From Byssothecium circinans (lineage: Eukaryota; Ascomycota; Dothideomycetes; Pleosporales; Massarinaceae), in NCBI GenBank assembly GCA_010015675.1, contig ML976977.1, positions 1,923,695-1,987,694 on the forward strand: a stretch of 64,000 bases of DNA, in the 5' to 3' direction. Below the pieces are notes generated by a model, which saw only the letters and a list, made by a program, of their open reading frames with translations, was not told the DNA's origin and did not search any database. Of this stretch, positions 11,350 through 22,749 are shown one piece after another. The stretch's first letter is position 1, and every line of letters begins with the position of its first letter. A program made the position numbers and the translations under genes.

Positions 11350-12685
11350 GATCGCAGCGAGAGGGTATTACGTCGCCGGTGGTTTTGCTGTGAGGATTTG
11401 CGCAGTGTTCGGCGGATCGTTGGGACGAAAGGGGAGTCGCGATCTCAGGCGTCGCCGCGGAGGACTGATGGTTTCTAGTGGGTTGAGGTTGGCCGAAGTT
11501 CCCGGCGCTAGTGGAGGGGAGTAAACAAGGCGTGGGGAAGGAGCGACCGTTGCTAGGAACGACTGGAACTGGATGCAATGGCTTTGAGAGGATGAAGCAG
11601 ATAATAATGGAAAAGGGAATGTAAGTCAGCGACGGCCTCGGTCGGAGAGTCGAGTAGCGAGAGAGACCAGACACTGGTACCGGCGATAATCCCATGATGC
11701 AATCGTTACTGGCGAGGTGGCTGGGTCCCCAAAACAATTCGAGGGGCTTGTATCCACACCTCCACGGCTCCACCCCAACCGATGCATCTCGACCCCCGCG
11801 ATATTCAGCGTAAACATTGGCACTTGCATCGTCCCATCAACCAGATTTTCGGGCTGTCATAGATGAAATAGAGCGAAACCCTATGTTGCGTTGCCTACAT
11901 CGGGAACGCGTGTCTGCCATCTGGGCAGTGTCCGAGTCGTACCGCAACAGCAACACAGAGATAGTTTTCTCGGAGCTCGAAAAACAATTTTCTTCAGACC
12001 CATTTCATCTTGGAACTGATATTTCCTGCCACCTCATTTACCGGCATTCGTCACAGGCACAGAGGCTCACGGGAAACCAAAGCGATATTTTCAAGGTTTT
12101 GGGATAACTTGATGACTTGGAACTCTCGATATGAGTCCCCATATCCCTCCCCGGAAAAAACACAGTCTCCTTGAATGTGGACGTGCCATGGCAAGCGCCA
12201 CCTACCTCTTTGCCTCTGTTTGCGACTCCGCGGCCTTCCGGTTGCTCTCCTTCTGCTCCCCTCTCTACTGGTAAGGCGGCGCGGAAACATTATTATATCA
12301 TGTTCCTGGCTCTGACCCAGTTCTGTATGTGAAGCCTAGAAATATTCCCTCAGGATATCATCCATCACGCCATACGCGTCGCCTCCGCGCATAATGCCGT
12401 GGATGCCTTGCCACACCCCGGAAGAACCTCAATACCATAGTAGTGATATGGCTCCTGAGGAGACGACATCCGATCAAAGGAGGCGAAATAGGAAAAACAC
12501 TCGAGTTAAAGGAGTGATGAGCGGGCTGCCGGTGCTGTCTAGGGTGGATGACGGCAGATGAACAAAGCAAGGGCGGGAACCTCCGCAGTCTGCAGCTCAC
12601 GAATATTCAAGTACATTCTACATACGCGACTAAGAGCTTTGACGAGGCATCAATAGGGTACATTGGTACTGATATCTCTTCCCCG
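11350..12685. other. Intergenic, no convincing gene
   Basis: 1.3 kb holding only short frames. A 229-codon minus frame (11084-11773) overlaps the previous gene in another phase and lacks motifs. A 96-codon plus frame (11817-12107) and two ~80-codon minus frames show no signal peptide, domain or splice support. Confidence 0.5.
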
Positions 12686-13225
12686 TCATGAGTTTTCTAC
12701 CAACTCAATAGCTCTCCCCAGAACTTGCCGGTCGTTTTCGAAAGTCAGCCTTTCCAATGCCTCGTTCCAGGAGAAAAATTCGGCTTTGAACTCAGCCTCC
12801 CCGTGGGACCCGTCAGTTGCGGGGACCTTGTCAAGTGCAGCGATATACCACCAAATGAGTTTGACGTTCGATTTCCCATCCATTCTCCGAATCGTGAGCA
12901 TGAAAGGTTCGGTCAGGTTGGAGAAGGTCCGGGGTTGATCTGCCACAAATCCCGTTTCAACTATCGGTGGAGCACGAGTTGACATAGTGACGGGATGGAG
13001 ATGACATGGATATCCGGTCTCCTCGCGCACTTCTCTCAATGCCGCTTCATGTCGAGATTCACCGCAATTACGTCGGCCCTTGGCTAAAAGCCATTCGTCC
13101 TTTGCAATGTAGTGGATCAAGCAGACCTTGCTCTTCTCTGGTGAAAGGTCAAACAGGATAGCGCCGCTACTCTCGACAAACTCTTCGGAGGTGTATTGAC
13201 TAGTGGCGTAGTTTGACGTTGCCAT
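12686..13225 (-). CDS. NUDIX hydrolase
   Basis: A 179-residue single-exon protein. Residues 50-72 fit the Nudix box GX5EX7REUXEEXGU exactly: G50, then E56, then REVREETGY. The box binds divalent metal and places it for cleavage of a nucleoside diphosphate linked to another group. The N-terminus (SSGAILFDLSPEKSKVCLIH) forms the usual first strands. The size and SSGAILF...WLLAKGRRNCGE pattern resemble fungal Nudix proteins related to diadenosine polyphosphate or diphosphoinositol phosphate hydrolases. Substrate cannot be fixed from sequence. No signal peptide, so probably cytosolic. Confidence 0.9.
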   Translation of the reverse strand: MATSNYATSQYTSEEFVESSGAILFDLSPEKSKVCLIHYIAKDEWLLAKGRRNCGESRHEAALREVREETGYPCHLHPVTMSTRAPPIVETGFVADQPRTFSNLTEPFMLTIRRMDGKSNVKLIWWYIAALDKVPATDGSHGEAEFKAEFFSWNEALERLTFENDRQVLGRAIELVENS

Positions 13226-13584
13226 AGCAGTGGGCCGGTCTAGATCACTGCGGTAGTATTAATAAAGTGATCTGACTTTGCAAAAGCACGGTGAAGGGAG
13301 CGACGAATACTCACGCGTGGAAGGCTATCCTTGGGTTGCTGCTTCCTTGAGTTGCACTTTCTTATCCGTGTCGTCAGCTGCGCCCATTTAGCACGGACTC
13401 GCAAAGCGAAAGAAAATGCGCTTGCAAATAGAACCACATTGTGTCGTGGCCCACATGTCTCTCGTGGTGAAGAATGCCTATCATGGTACTTACTGTCGAA
13501 ATAAAAAGGAAATGGAATTTTTGGTTGAAATTGTATAGTTGTACAGTGAGGCGTTAACACGTTTTACCTACTGCACATGTACTA
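13226..13584. other. Upstream region of the NUDIX gene
   Basis: Holds the presumed promoter and leader of the minus-strand NUDIX gene. A 106-codon minus frame (13240-13560) has no recognisable feature. Confidence 0.4.
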
Positions 13585-13784
13585 CCACCGGGGTGTCAGC
13601 CGATTTTCCGTCACATGATTTAGCGACATTTGATGCAATGCTAACACTCGTTATTTCTCTTACAAATCTATTAAAGTCGTTATCGCTACCATAGGCCCTA
13701 CAAAGGGCCGCTAACCTGAGGTAGTTACTTACGGTCATCACCTCAATAAATCACCTGACGGAAAATCGGCTGACACCGCGGTGG
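13585..13784. mobile_element. 200-bp MITE with TA target duplication
   Basis: The ends are inverted repeats of about 38 bp (CCACCGCGGTGTCAGCCGAT... with a few mismatches), flanked by TA on both sides (13583-13584, 13785-13786). The interior codes for nothing. Size, TIRs and TA duplication mark a non-autonomous Tc1/mariner-type element. Confidence 0.8.
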
Positions 13785-13786
13785 TA

Positions 13787-14530
13787 TCTACGGAAGGTCT
13801 ACTCAACCCCAGCTTCAGGCTTTCCCTAGCCTCATTATTGGGCACGAAACGCCACAACGTCGACACCAAGACGCCGATGCGGCGAGCATCAAGGCCATCT
13901 TGTCGAGCGTCTAGCTAGATCCATCTGACTGGGCCATTAGCGACCCCACGTAATAGCCGCCTCGTTGATGGCTGCGGACTCCGCACACTAAGGTACGGGC
14001 CGTATGGCACAGTCGTGGCAATGCTCCTCACAACCACTATCACATCAACTCAGACCTGAGCCGTTGACTTCTGAATCAGCTTGTTTCGCTAGCCGCTATA
14101 TGATTTCGAAAAGATACGTCGCTACGAATTCTTCAAGACTGAGCTTCATCTGGAAGCCATCTCTATTTCGCGGAAACGAAACAGTTGGCATCTCCATTCT
14201 TCGAACCGGCGAGCAATACTTCGATTCTCCAACTTTCACGACGCAGAACTCAATTGTCTACATCGGAGTTGCTTCCAAGAAGCGGCTCTGCTGTTGCTAT
14301 TTTTCAACGGGGCGAGGCAGCGGCGAGGCAGTATCACAGAGACACCTACTTGCATGTAGGCCAGCAACGTACGTCTACCTCGCCGCCTCTGTCTTACTTC
14401 GCCATCTTCTTTGGTTTACGCCGCCTTCAACTGGCGCTTATATCAAAATTACTATCCGTCCAAGGTATATATCCTCCCTCTCGGGTTCTTCTCAAGGCGG
14501 TAGATAGCACTCTTTTGCCCCTCTCCAACA
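13787..14530. other. Intergenic / protease promoter
   Basis: Frames at 14004-14507 and 14185-14589 overlap each other, lack motifs and run into the signal-peptide exon of the next gene. I see no gene here. It is likely promoter and 5' leader of the protease at 14531. Confidence 0.4.
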
Positions 14531-17500
14531 ATGAACTTCCCCCTATATCAAGTTTTCTTGCTCTCACTATCCATCCAGAGTGCCTATAGCACGCTCCCTT
14601 ATAGCATACCCCACCTTGGTAACAAACGACCGCAGCCCTCCTGCATGCAGCACTAACCTTCACATCGTAGATCGCGCACAGATTGGCCATCATCGAGCAC
14701 GTTCGGCTGTCATTCCGACTTTAAACCCTCGCGTTTTGGTTCTAAGCTCTGCGACGTCGGCCTCGTTGTCCGTGACCGGCACCCAAGGAACACTCACACC
14801 ATCTTCAACTCCCAGCACCGCAAATTCTTCTTCATCCCTTGGACAGAAGAACAGCACGACACCCATCCATTCTTCCCTTACAACAGTCCTTGTCTCGTCA
14901 ACTATTGCTAATAGTTCTCTGACGACCATCTTTGTGTCTCCAGTCATTGTTACTCTTACGCCTTCCGAGACTTTCTCGATGTCTCCTACCCAGCCCCAAT
15001 CCGCTTCGGATAGTGTTTCATTAAGTAACTCAGCTACACAACGACCTTCTACGACTACGCTTCCGGGTGAGCCACAAGACACTTCTTCCGATCGTCACCC
15101 GTCTTCCCAAATGTCACCGGGGCCTTCCAAGTCAGACGTACCATCGTCTAACATACCTACGGAGCCCACAGAATCTTCACAAGCCAGTCCGTCCACGTTT
15201 GGTCCTCCGGGGATATCATCATCGAACCCTTCCGACACGAACACAGCTCCCACTAGCTTACCTAAGCCGCACATAGTCGACGCGCTTATAGATGGTCAGT
15301 CATATCACCTTCCATCACCAGAGGAGCCAGAAATTTCCATCCTCCTTCTGGATGGCTCCAGTGCCCGACTCTTCTCCAACAAGGTCATCATGCACGGTCA
15401 AACCCTCAACATTCCATCTGGTCTCTCTTCATCTCAAGAGATAACGAGTGGTGGTCAAACAATCAAAGCGCAGCCTGGGGAAGCAAAACAGCCAGATTCC
15501 AACGACCATAACGGAGGTGGCGGAATTGGAAGCCTGTTCAAAGGTCTCACAGGAGCTGCAGGGAAAATAACAGGGTCCCTTGCCAACGCCGGGAAAGGTG
15601 CTTTAGACTTCGCCTCCGGAGCCAGCGCAACCACAGCCAACACTCTCGCAAGCACTTTCTCGGCCACAGCAGGCGACATGAACAAACTCGTCTCCTCCCT
15701 GAACGGCATACAACAAGCATTCCCAGCCGAACAGCTCACTAAAGCAGGCCTTGGCACCGCTCTCGGAGCACTGAATCTTGGACGAGGTTCTTTGAACTTC
15801 CTTACTTCTATGGGAGCTATGCTGAAAGGCTTCGACAAGCTTACACCGGAAGTTCAAGAGCAGACGCGTAAGAGTCTTCAAGATTATGCAAAGCCTGGTG
15901 GGCCGTTGCAACAGGCTGAAAAGGCTATGAAGGACTTTGCGGACTTTCCTTGGGAGGAGATGGAGTCGTCGAGTACGGCTACGAAAACTACGCAGAGCTC
16001 GCAGGGGCTTAGTGCGACTTCGATGGATGCTACAGGAACTCAGACACCGTCGCGTACTTCGGCTAGTACTAGCACTCCAACGTCTGCTCCGATTGAAGCA
16101 CTGACTCAATACTGGATTCGAACCAAGGAAGGCACTTCAAATGAAGCTTTCACAAATTTCATCAAAGAATTGGATGGAGGCGTGGGGCAGGTGGGCGACA
16201 CTTCCGAATACGACGCGAGTGTTGCTACTTTTCAAACCTACATGACTGACCTTCGTCCATCGCACGCTCAAGATCTCAAGGCCAAATACAACTTTCTGGC
16301 AGTTGTTCATGCCTTTGTGTTTGACCCCAAAGAACTAGATACCCAGGAGGAGTTCCACGCCATTCCTACAAGTCGGGGTACGACACTAATGGCTACAAAT
16401 ACATCGAGGGATTCCTTGGCAGCATATTCCCACAAATTGAAGCCAAGAGCAAAGTTACCACCAGACAACGACGCGCCCGACTGGAAGAAGATGATCTCCT
16501 CGCCTCCTCGTGATGATTTTCGTCCGCCCTCTCAGGATCCTCCTTACTTAGCCGACGACTCGGGTGGAAAAGGAACAACAATATACGTCCTTGATGATGG
16601 GTTTGATATTCATTTTCCAGTAAGTCATTCTTGCGCCCCCATTTTACCTTCCGTTATCGACTGTAGAACTGCCTTGCTGCCATTCAGATTACAAACTGTT
16701 ACTCAACTTTACCCAAATTCTGTACAATAATTTTCTTGATCAGCGTATAGCTAATTGTATATCAGGAGCTTGCCGCAACTGGAAGAACAGTGGGAACTTT
16801 TGTTATCCCAAACCAGCTCACGGTGCCGCGAAATTACATCGACAATATTAGAAAGGTCCACAAAGCCGCAATTGTACGTGATGAAGACATCACTCTTGGA
16901 TTCCACGGCACCAAGATGGCAACGATCGCCGCTGGGAAACAGCTTGGCGTAGCACCAAACGCGGACCTCTTTCTGATCAAATCGAAGGGTAGTTGGGCCA
17001 AGAGCGCAACTGCCACCGAATCCATCAACATAGGCTATCAAGCCCCAGGGATGTCAAGAGTTCTTCTCCACGTTCGGTCCCTCATTCAAAGTCGCTTGAA
17101 TGCAGATGCAAGCGCTAAGTCGGTTATCAACATGTCTTGGGGTAAGTGTTTACATTGACTTTTCTACCTTCTTCAACTAAAACCACGCAAAGGTATTATG
17201 AATTCACAGAAAGCTCGGGACATGGAAGCGGATTTTGAGGCCTTTTTTGAATGGTGTCAAAGAAACAAAATCCCGGTGGTGATGGGTGCAGGTAATGCAC
17301 CCGAGGAGAATCTCGACGAAAAAGTGCCTCACAAGTTTGGTACGCCGACAAACACGATCATCACAGTCGGTGGCGTCAACAAGGACGGGACGTTGCACGA
17401 AAGTACTTCACCTGCTCGCCGCGGTCGAGCAGGCTCTATGACTGTCTTTGCGCCCGCTATTGATATCATCGTACCTGGCGGTCCCGCTGGGCCCCACAGT

Positions 17501-18695
17501 GGCACGAGTCAAGCGGCTGCGATTGTAGTAAGTCACTTTTTGCACCAGATTTTCCTTCTATCTTCCTGGTTGAACTCTATAAATGTCAATATGGTGCTCC
17601 TGTCGCTCGCCTGGACCTCCAAGTCTTCGCAAGATCACGCTCTAACCTTTTTACAGTCCGGCCTCGTAGCCTACTTCTACTCGCACCCGGGTCTTGGCCT
17701 GCTTCAAAACCCTAATATCCCGCTACCGGCAGACGATATGAAGCAATTCATCGTAGCTCATGCTTGGACAAGAGTACCACGTACGTAGAGTTTTGATGCA
17801 TCTTACTTTGTGGTTCCCCGACACGAAGCCCTACATTTTTGTCCAAATAAAACACTGCGTACTTCCTTCAACGAGCTCTGCTAACTTTTGAAATCGACTT
17901 CAGTCCCACTGGGGGAAAACGTCCCTTACGATAACTTGAACGTCATCTACAACCTCGCGAGAGGAGACTTCGGGCACCCGCCCCCCCCATGCATAGTCGA
18001 CTTCGGAAAAAGAGCGACCGAGTCTGTCTCAGCTTGCTCCAGCCCTCTTCCCAGTTCTACTTCCAGCTTTACATCCACCAGCACCCCTTCATCAACCCCG
18101 ATTCTCTCAGCTACGCCCAGCGGAATGACGACCGTGACGACAACCACAACAGCAGCACCATCCACCTCCTCCACTCCCACATCCTCACCACAGTCCCCAC
18201 CTACACCCACCCCTGCAGCCGAAAAATGCCGCATCACCGTCGCCGAATTCGACAACCCAGACCCCAACCTCCACGGCCCCGAAAACTGGAGCATAGCCAT
18301 CTTCCCCATGGCCTCCAACGCGCTCACTAACAACACAATGCTCTGTTTCCACGGCACCACAGCCGACGAGCAAACCGGCGTCAACGTCGCTTGTCCGCCC
18401 CTAGGCGACGATGACATGGGCACTGTCAACGTACGCAGGGAAGCTAATGATAGACTCAGGTTCATATGGGGTGTGAAGACGTGGACGGCGGAGGATAAGG
18501 GGAGTGGGTGTAGGAGTGAGGGGTGGAAGGACGAAGATAGGGGTCATGAAGTAAGTGTGTTCCTCAACTTAGTGGTAGTGATGTGAAAAGTGCTTTTGCT
18601 GATCTAAGGTCTAGAAACGACGAGTGAGGGATACGGAGTGTGTGTTTGAGTGTAAGGTTGATTGGTCGAGACCGCCGGCTATGGTGCTTGATTAG
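14531..18695 (+). CDS. Secreted subtilisin-like (S8) serine protease with long Ser/Thr-rich N-region
   Basis: Model join(14531..14618,14671..16619,16766..17141,17193..17527,17657..17780,17904..18550,18615..18695), all GT-AG with matching phases, 1199 residues. Exon 1 encodes a signal peptide (MNFPLYQVFLLSLSIQSAYS). A long Ser/Thr/Pro-rich segment and a Gly/Ala-rich stretch (about 310-420) follow. The S8 catalytic triad is visible: D671 in YVLDDGFD, H726 in GFHGTKMATIAAG and S910 in HSGTSQAAAIV, with the oxyanion Asn in GAGN. After the domain come another Ser/Thr stalk and a Cys-containing C-terminal domain ending ECVFECKVDW. The protease probably acts at the cell surface or wall. The intron 17528-17656 is in frame and stop-free, so retention would add 43 residues. 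Confidence 0.85.
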
Positions 18696-18769
18696 TGGGT
18701 GTATTGATTAGTGGGTGTATTGATTAGTGGGTGTATTGATTAGTGGGTGTATTGATTAGTGGGTATATT
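18690..18769 (+). repeat. 16-bp minisatellite, five copies
   Basis: Five head-to-tail copies of GATTAGTGGGTGTATT, the last with one change. The first copy supplies the last Asp codon and the TAG stop of the protease gene, so the array starts exactly at the gene end. Confidence 0.9.
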
Positions 18770-19123
18770 TTTTTTCTCTTAGCATTTTGATGGTGGGTTT
18801 GAATGCGATGTGTATAGGAGATGGTTAGAGGGCTTGAAGCGTTTTATTTGTTGGTTTTTGTGAAGGGTTGGGTTATCGAGTGTGGCTCGGCGTATTGTGG
18901 AGTATGCTGCGCGGATACCTGGGACCATGAACCATCCACGGCTTCATATCTTTGTACTTTTGCTATTTTTTACTTGCACGGAGATCACAAGCGGCTTAGA
19001 TAGACAGACTAGATAGAAGGGCTAAATAACATTTACTGACTAGAAGTTTTCGCGGCCCCCATATAAGATTAATGCCTTTCGCACTAACGAAACCAAGCAC
19101 AAGACCAGCTCCCAACACCCAAC
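18770..19123. other. Intergenic between convergent genes
   Basis: Lies between the protease 3' end and the 3' end of the minus-strand secreted-protein gene. Only a 60-codon frame without features; a T-rich run follows the minisatellite. Confidence 0.4.
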
Positions 19124-20309
19124 CTACCTCGAGCAAACCTCCCACTTACAATACGCCACGCGGTGAACATAATCGAACCGCATCATCATAATCCTCTCAA
19201 ACCGACACATCCTCGTCCCCTTCTTCCCACCCACAACCTCGTTCTCAAAAGCGCACCAAACCGTGTTCCAACCCGGACACTTCAGCGTCCCCGCGGACAC
19301 GCCATCAGCCTCATAAACGCACTTATACGCATCATTCAAGTTAAAAATCCCCTCGGCACGGGCGGATAATCCACAGCAGAAAATGTGGCACGCACCAACT
19401 TGTACAGTGAGGACATTCGGAGCCCTCATGCCGTTGATCTGCAAGTATCCATGTGCAGGCTCCGAAGCCATGTTGTTGAGCTTAGCGCCCGAGCAAGCTG
19501 CCCCTATGGACGAGCTCTGGTATATGCAGCACAATGGACGACCATGCCTAACTCGAAAGTTTCCGCGACATAGAGATAAACCATCGCGTCGTTAGGTGTG
19601 GTAGATGAGTAAAGATTGTTTTTGGACCTAGTAAAGAATCCCCGTAATTAGTCGGGCCACAGAGCTACATCTAAACCAAATCGAAACGAGTGACTAGGAT
19701 GTAAGGATGCAAGAATATGTAGCGAATATAATCGTCATCAATCTATCCGCTCTTCCGCACCACCCTGCACTAACACCCATCAACGCATCACAACCCCAGG
19801 GATATGCCATATTCATGTAGTGGAGTTCTACCTTTAATCCTCGTGCCGCTGTATGAACTGGCAATGTCATTGAACTTGAACTCAGGGTCGTCCAAGTTGC
19901 GGATGCGAGGATTAACAACGCGCTGCTGGCGGCACGTGCAGTCAATGTGCCTACACCCCAGACATAAGCCCCCGTCACTGTCAAAACCAAGAATGGACGC
20001 GATGCTCAAAATTTGGGAGAACAAGTTATGGGAGGAATTACTCATACAAATAGCAAGCAACCCCCGGATCAGGAGCACAGGAAGAAATGGTGTCGTTGAA
20101 GCCGTTGCCGAAGTTATAGCAGTTATCGATAACAGCGAGTAGGTTCTCGCACTTTGCTTTACTGTTATCGAAGTCCTTGTCCTGGCATACGTAAAGTGGG
20201 TGGTGCTCTGGCGGGCCTTGAGTTGGACGGCGCGAGCTTCGACGGCAGCCTCGGCTTGAGCGGCGACAGTGCTCATGATAAGGGAGAGGACGGCGAAAAG
20301 AAGCTTCAT
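19124..20309 (-). pseudogene. Secreted cysteine-rich protein, reading frame broken by one base
   Basis: Tentative model: exons 20309-20048, 19977-19832 and 19551-19124 (minus). A clear signal peptide (MKLLFAVLSLIMSTVAAQAEA) starts exon 1. The frame then has to shift near 20190 to continue into a coherent Cys-rich stretch (YVCQDKDFDNSKAKCENLL...). Intron 1 (19978-20047) joins ACYF to DGGLCLGCRHIDCTC in phase. Intron 2 is less certain. Exon 3 is again Cys-rich (CCIYQSSSIGAACSG...CKWEVCSR). One extra base would give an even 278-residue protein. The break may be a real indel, a sequencing error or a poorly formed intron (a GTCGAA-type donor with acceptor GCCAG at about 20187 would restore the frame). 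Effector-like by composition; function unknown. Confidence 0.5.
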
Positions 20310-20990
20310 TTTGAGGGATAGCTTGTACTTGCTTGGGAGCGGGTGCTGGAAAGAGCGTTGGAGGGAGGTGGGCTGAAGTGAGAACTGAAGAGTTGAGTGA
20401 GGAACTGTGGTGATGACTCTGCCGTCGAGGTACTCTGGTGCTCTTTATACTTCTTCGAAGTGTTCCGTCTGTGGGCAGCTAAAAGTTGATGCGCATTTCT
20501 GTCCCAGACCGCAAACTAGAAGAAGAAGCAGTGCGTCGAATTGACTCTCCAGACTCATCTCCTGCGAATGCGAGATCATTCATCTAGCTACGGGGTGAAC
20601 CCACTCAATCATCACAGCCTTCAGAATTGTGATCGGTACCATTAGCAAGAGGACGGTCAGCAAGAGGGTATGATATTGTTGAATATACGCTTGTGAGTCA
20701 ACTTCAACGTTGCTGGATGATAGACCCTAACATTGCTTTGAAGCCAGCGTCGTCACGTGCCGAGACCGAGGAATGCGAGGTCGATGCGAATTCTGCAGTG
20801 GGATGATCACGCAAAAATCGCGCATTCGTCTGACATCGCGAAGCGGCCGCGGGGCTGATCTGTCTTGGCTGACGACACCTCTTTGACTCAACGCGCGCGG
20901 TCGCGTCTGCGGGGGTTTAAGAGCAAATTAAAGAACACGAGCTTTTCCGCTCTCCACGTCTCTTTCATTTTCTCCGACAATTCGACCAAG
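20310..20990. promoter_or_regulatory. Divergent intergenic region
   Basis: About 680 bp between the secreted-protein gene (minus) and the NmrA-like gene (plus), so it probably carries both promoters. No specific site recognised. Confidence 0.4.
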
Positions 20991-21985
20991 ATGATCACAG
21001 TAGCTGTTGCGGGAGGAACTTCAGCAGGCCTCGGCCGCTCAATTTTGACTGCTCTGAAGCAATACCCAGATCAGCTGAAGGGAGTCGTACTCGGAAGAGC
21101 TTCCTCGAAGACGCCGCAATGGCTCGAGAAGATGGGTGTGGAAGTGCGCAAAGTGGATTATAGTTCCGTAGACTCGTTGACTGCAGCGCTCCAGGGTGTT
21201 CATACTGTGCGTAGTCCCCTCAACTGCGGAGGCTTAACTGATCGCTGTAGGTCATTTGCGTGTTGCTCGCGAATGACGGAACGGGAGAAAGTTCTCAAAT
21301 CAACCTCCTCAATGCAGGCCTTCGGGCCGGCATATCTCGTTTCGCTCCCGCGGAGTTTGGATGCGGGCTGCTGGCCAACCCACGAGTCGACATTCTCCAT
21401 CCCCGCCACATAGTGACGGACGCCTGCCGCGAGGCTCAACAGAAGCATCCAGGCTTTGAATACGCGTGCTTCAACGTTGGGTTGTTCATGAACTATCTCG
21501 GATACGGTGCGCCGGATGAGGAAGGAGCATTGAACGGACTCAACGATACCTGGGTGTGGGTGTGGGACGTGAAGGGCATGAAAGCCGCGATCCCTCTGAC
21601 GAAGGAAGGAAAAGTGCCGAGAATGACCACCACGGAAATAGGAGATGTCGGCAAGTTCGTTGCGGCAGCTTGCTTGCTGCCCAAGGGGTCATGGAAAGAG
21701 GACTTTGGGATAGTTGGGGAAACAATCCAAATGGATGAAGTGGTCAAGATCATCGACAATGTGAGAGGAAAGAAGATGGAAGTCACATTCCGTCCGTATG
21801 ATCAAGTCGTGGAGGAAAACCGGAAAGAGGAAATTGTATATCCTAACAAGTTCTGGGGGCAACTGGAAGAAATGGTGGCAAGAAATGCGGTTGGTGAGGG
21901 GATTGTGAATCCCGTGCTGAACGAGCTGTGTCCGGAAGTCCGCCCTATGTCGGTGGAGCAGTATGTGAGGAAATTCTGGTCTTAA
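20991..21985 (+). CDS. NmrA-like NAD(P)-binding reductase (isoflavone reductase-type)
   Basis: Model join(20991..21206,21251..21985), 316 residues. The N-terminus MITVAVAGGTSAGLGRSI carries the glycine-rich dinucleotide-binding motif, followed by VVLGRASSKTPQWLEKMGVE, where an Arg after the second strand favours NADP(H). RFAPAEFGCGLLANP resembles the RFxPSEFG segment of isoflavone reductase-like proteins. The donor GTGCGT and acceptor TGTAG join HT to VICVLLAND in phase. Intact and of normal family length. Such enzymes act as cytosolic reductases or redox-sensing regulators. The substrate is unknown. An open frame extends upstream to 20865, but 20991 fits family starts. Confidence 0.85.
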
Positions 21986-22749
21986 GGCGGGAAAATGATT
22001 AGCAATTCAATATCGCAGATGCGACGTCAGAGCCATAGGTGTCCCCTGTGATTAGGAATGCGAAAGGCGAGAATGCCTAGCGAACCTTAGATAATGCAAT
22101 GAGTATGTGTAAACTGCGCAATACTCCACTATATTCACTGCGCCTTGATGCAACTGCGGTTGTCACTTAGTACAGTTTCCTTGTGACTATTCCTAACCTT
22201 CTGTCGCGTGTGATGCAGCTGCGCCCAACGTCCCTTACCAAGTATTTCATACTATTCCTTGGACCGGGAGGGAGCCATTCCAAGTTAAACCAGGAATCAC
22301 GAGTTTCAGGGGATCATGTACGATGGCGAAGCGGGTGTACTCGACAATGTAGCAGTGCGATACGTGAAAAACTGTGCCCTGGTCGAGTCAGTCAGCCGTG
22401 AAGGAAGTAGATCCTGGCAGGCTTTAGATCTCCCACTGGGTACTATGGGCGCTCGAGACCATCTCTTCAAATGGCATCGGTCTTTCGGCGGATTGGAAAG
22501 GCCAAAATGCTGTACTGACTGGCGACTGACACCAGGGCGACGTGCTAAGCTTTTTCAAGTGCGACGCCAAACCTAGAAAGGAATGGCGTGTTGGAGAGAC
22601 GCAGCCGGTCAACGAACGGTAAAGCTCTCGAAGATCTCGCGCTCAAACAAGCGAAGGGCCGTACGATCAGGCCTTATTATCAGGCCACAGCGCTTCCACG
22701 CGACGCAGCAGTCTCCCACTTCACTCTCCCTCAACCAGAGCCTGACGCG
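21986..22749. other. Intergenic, no gene seen
   Basis: Short overlapping frames only (60-130 codons), none with a signal peptide, domain or splice support until the ATG at 22750. Confidence 0.45.

Noticed and set aside
11084..11773. 229-codon minus frame
   Set aside because: Overlaps the membrane-protein gene in another phase; low-complexity Arg/Pro/His, no motif.
14004..14589. Two overlapping plus frames upstream of the protease
   Set aside because: No domain, signal peptide or splice link; the signal-peptide ATG at 14531 in another phase explains the region better.
18608..18614. Apparent premature stop in the last protease exon
   Set aside because: Using the acceptor TCTAG ending at 18614 instead of CTAAG removes the stop and keeps phase.
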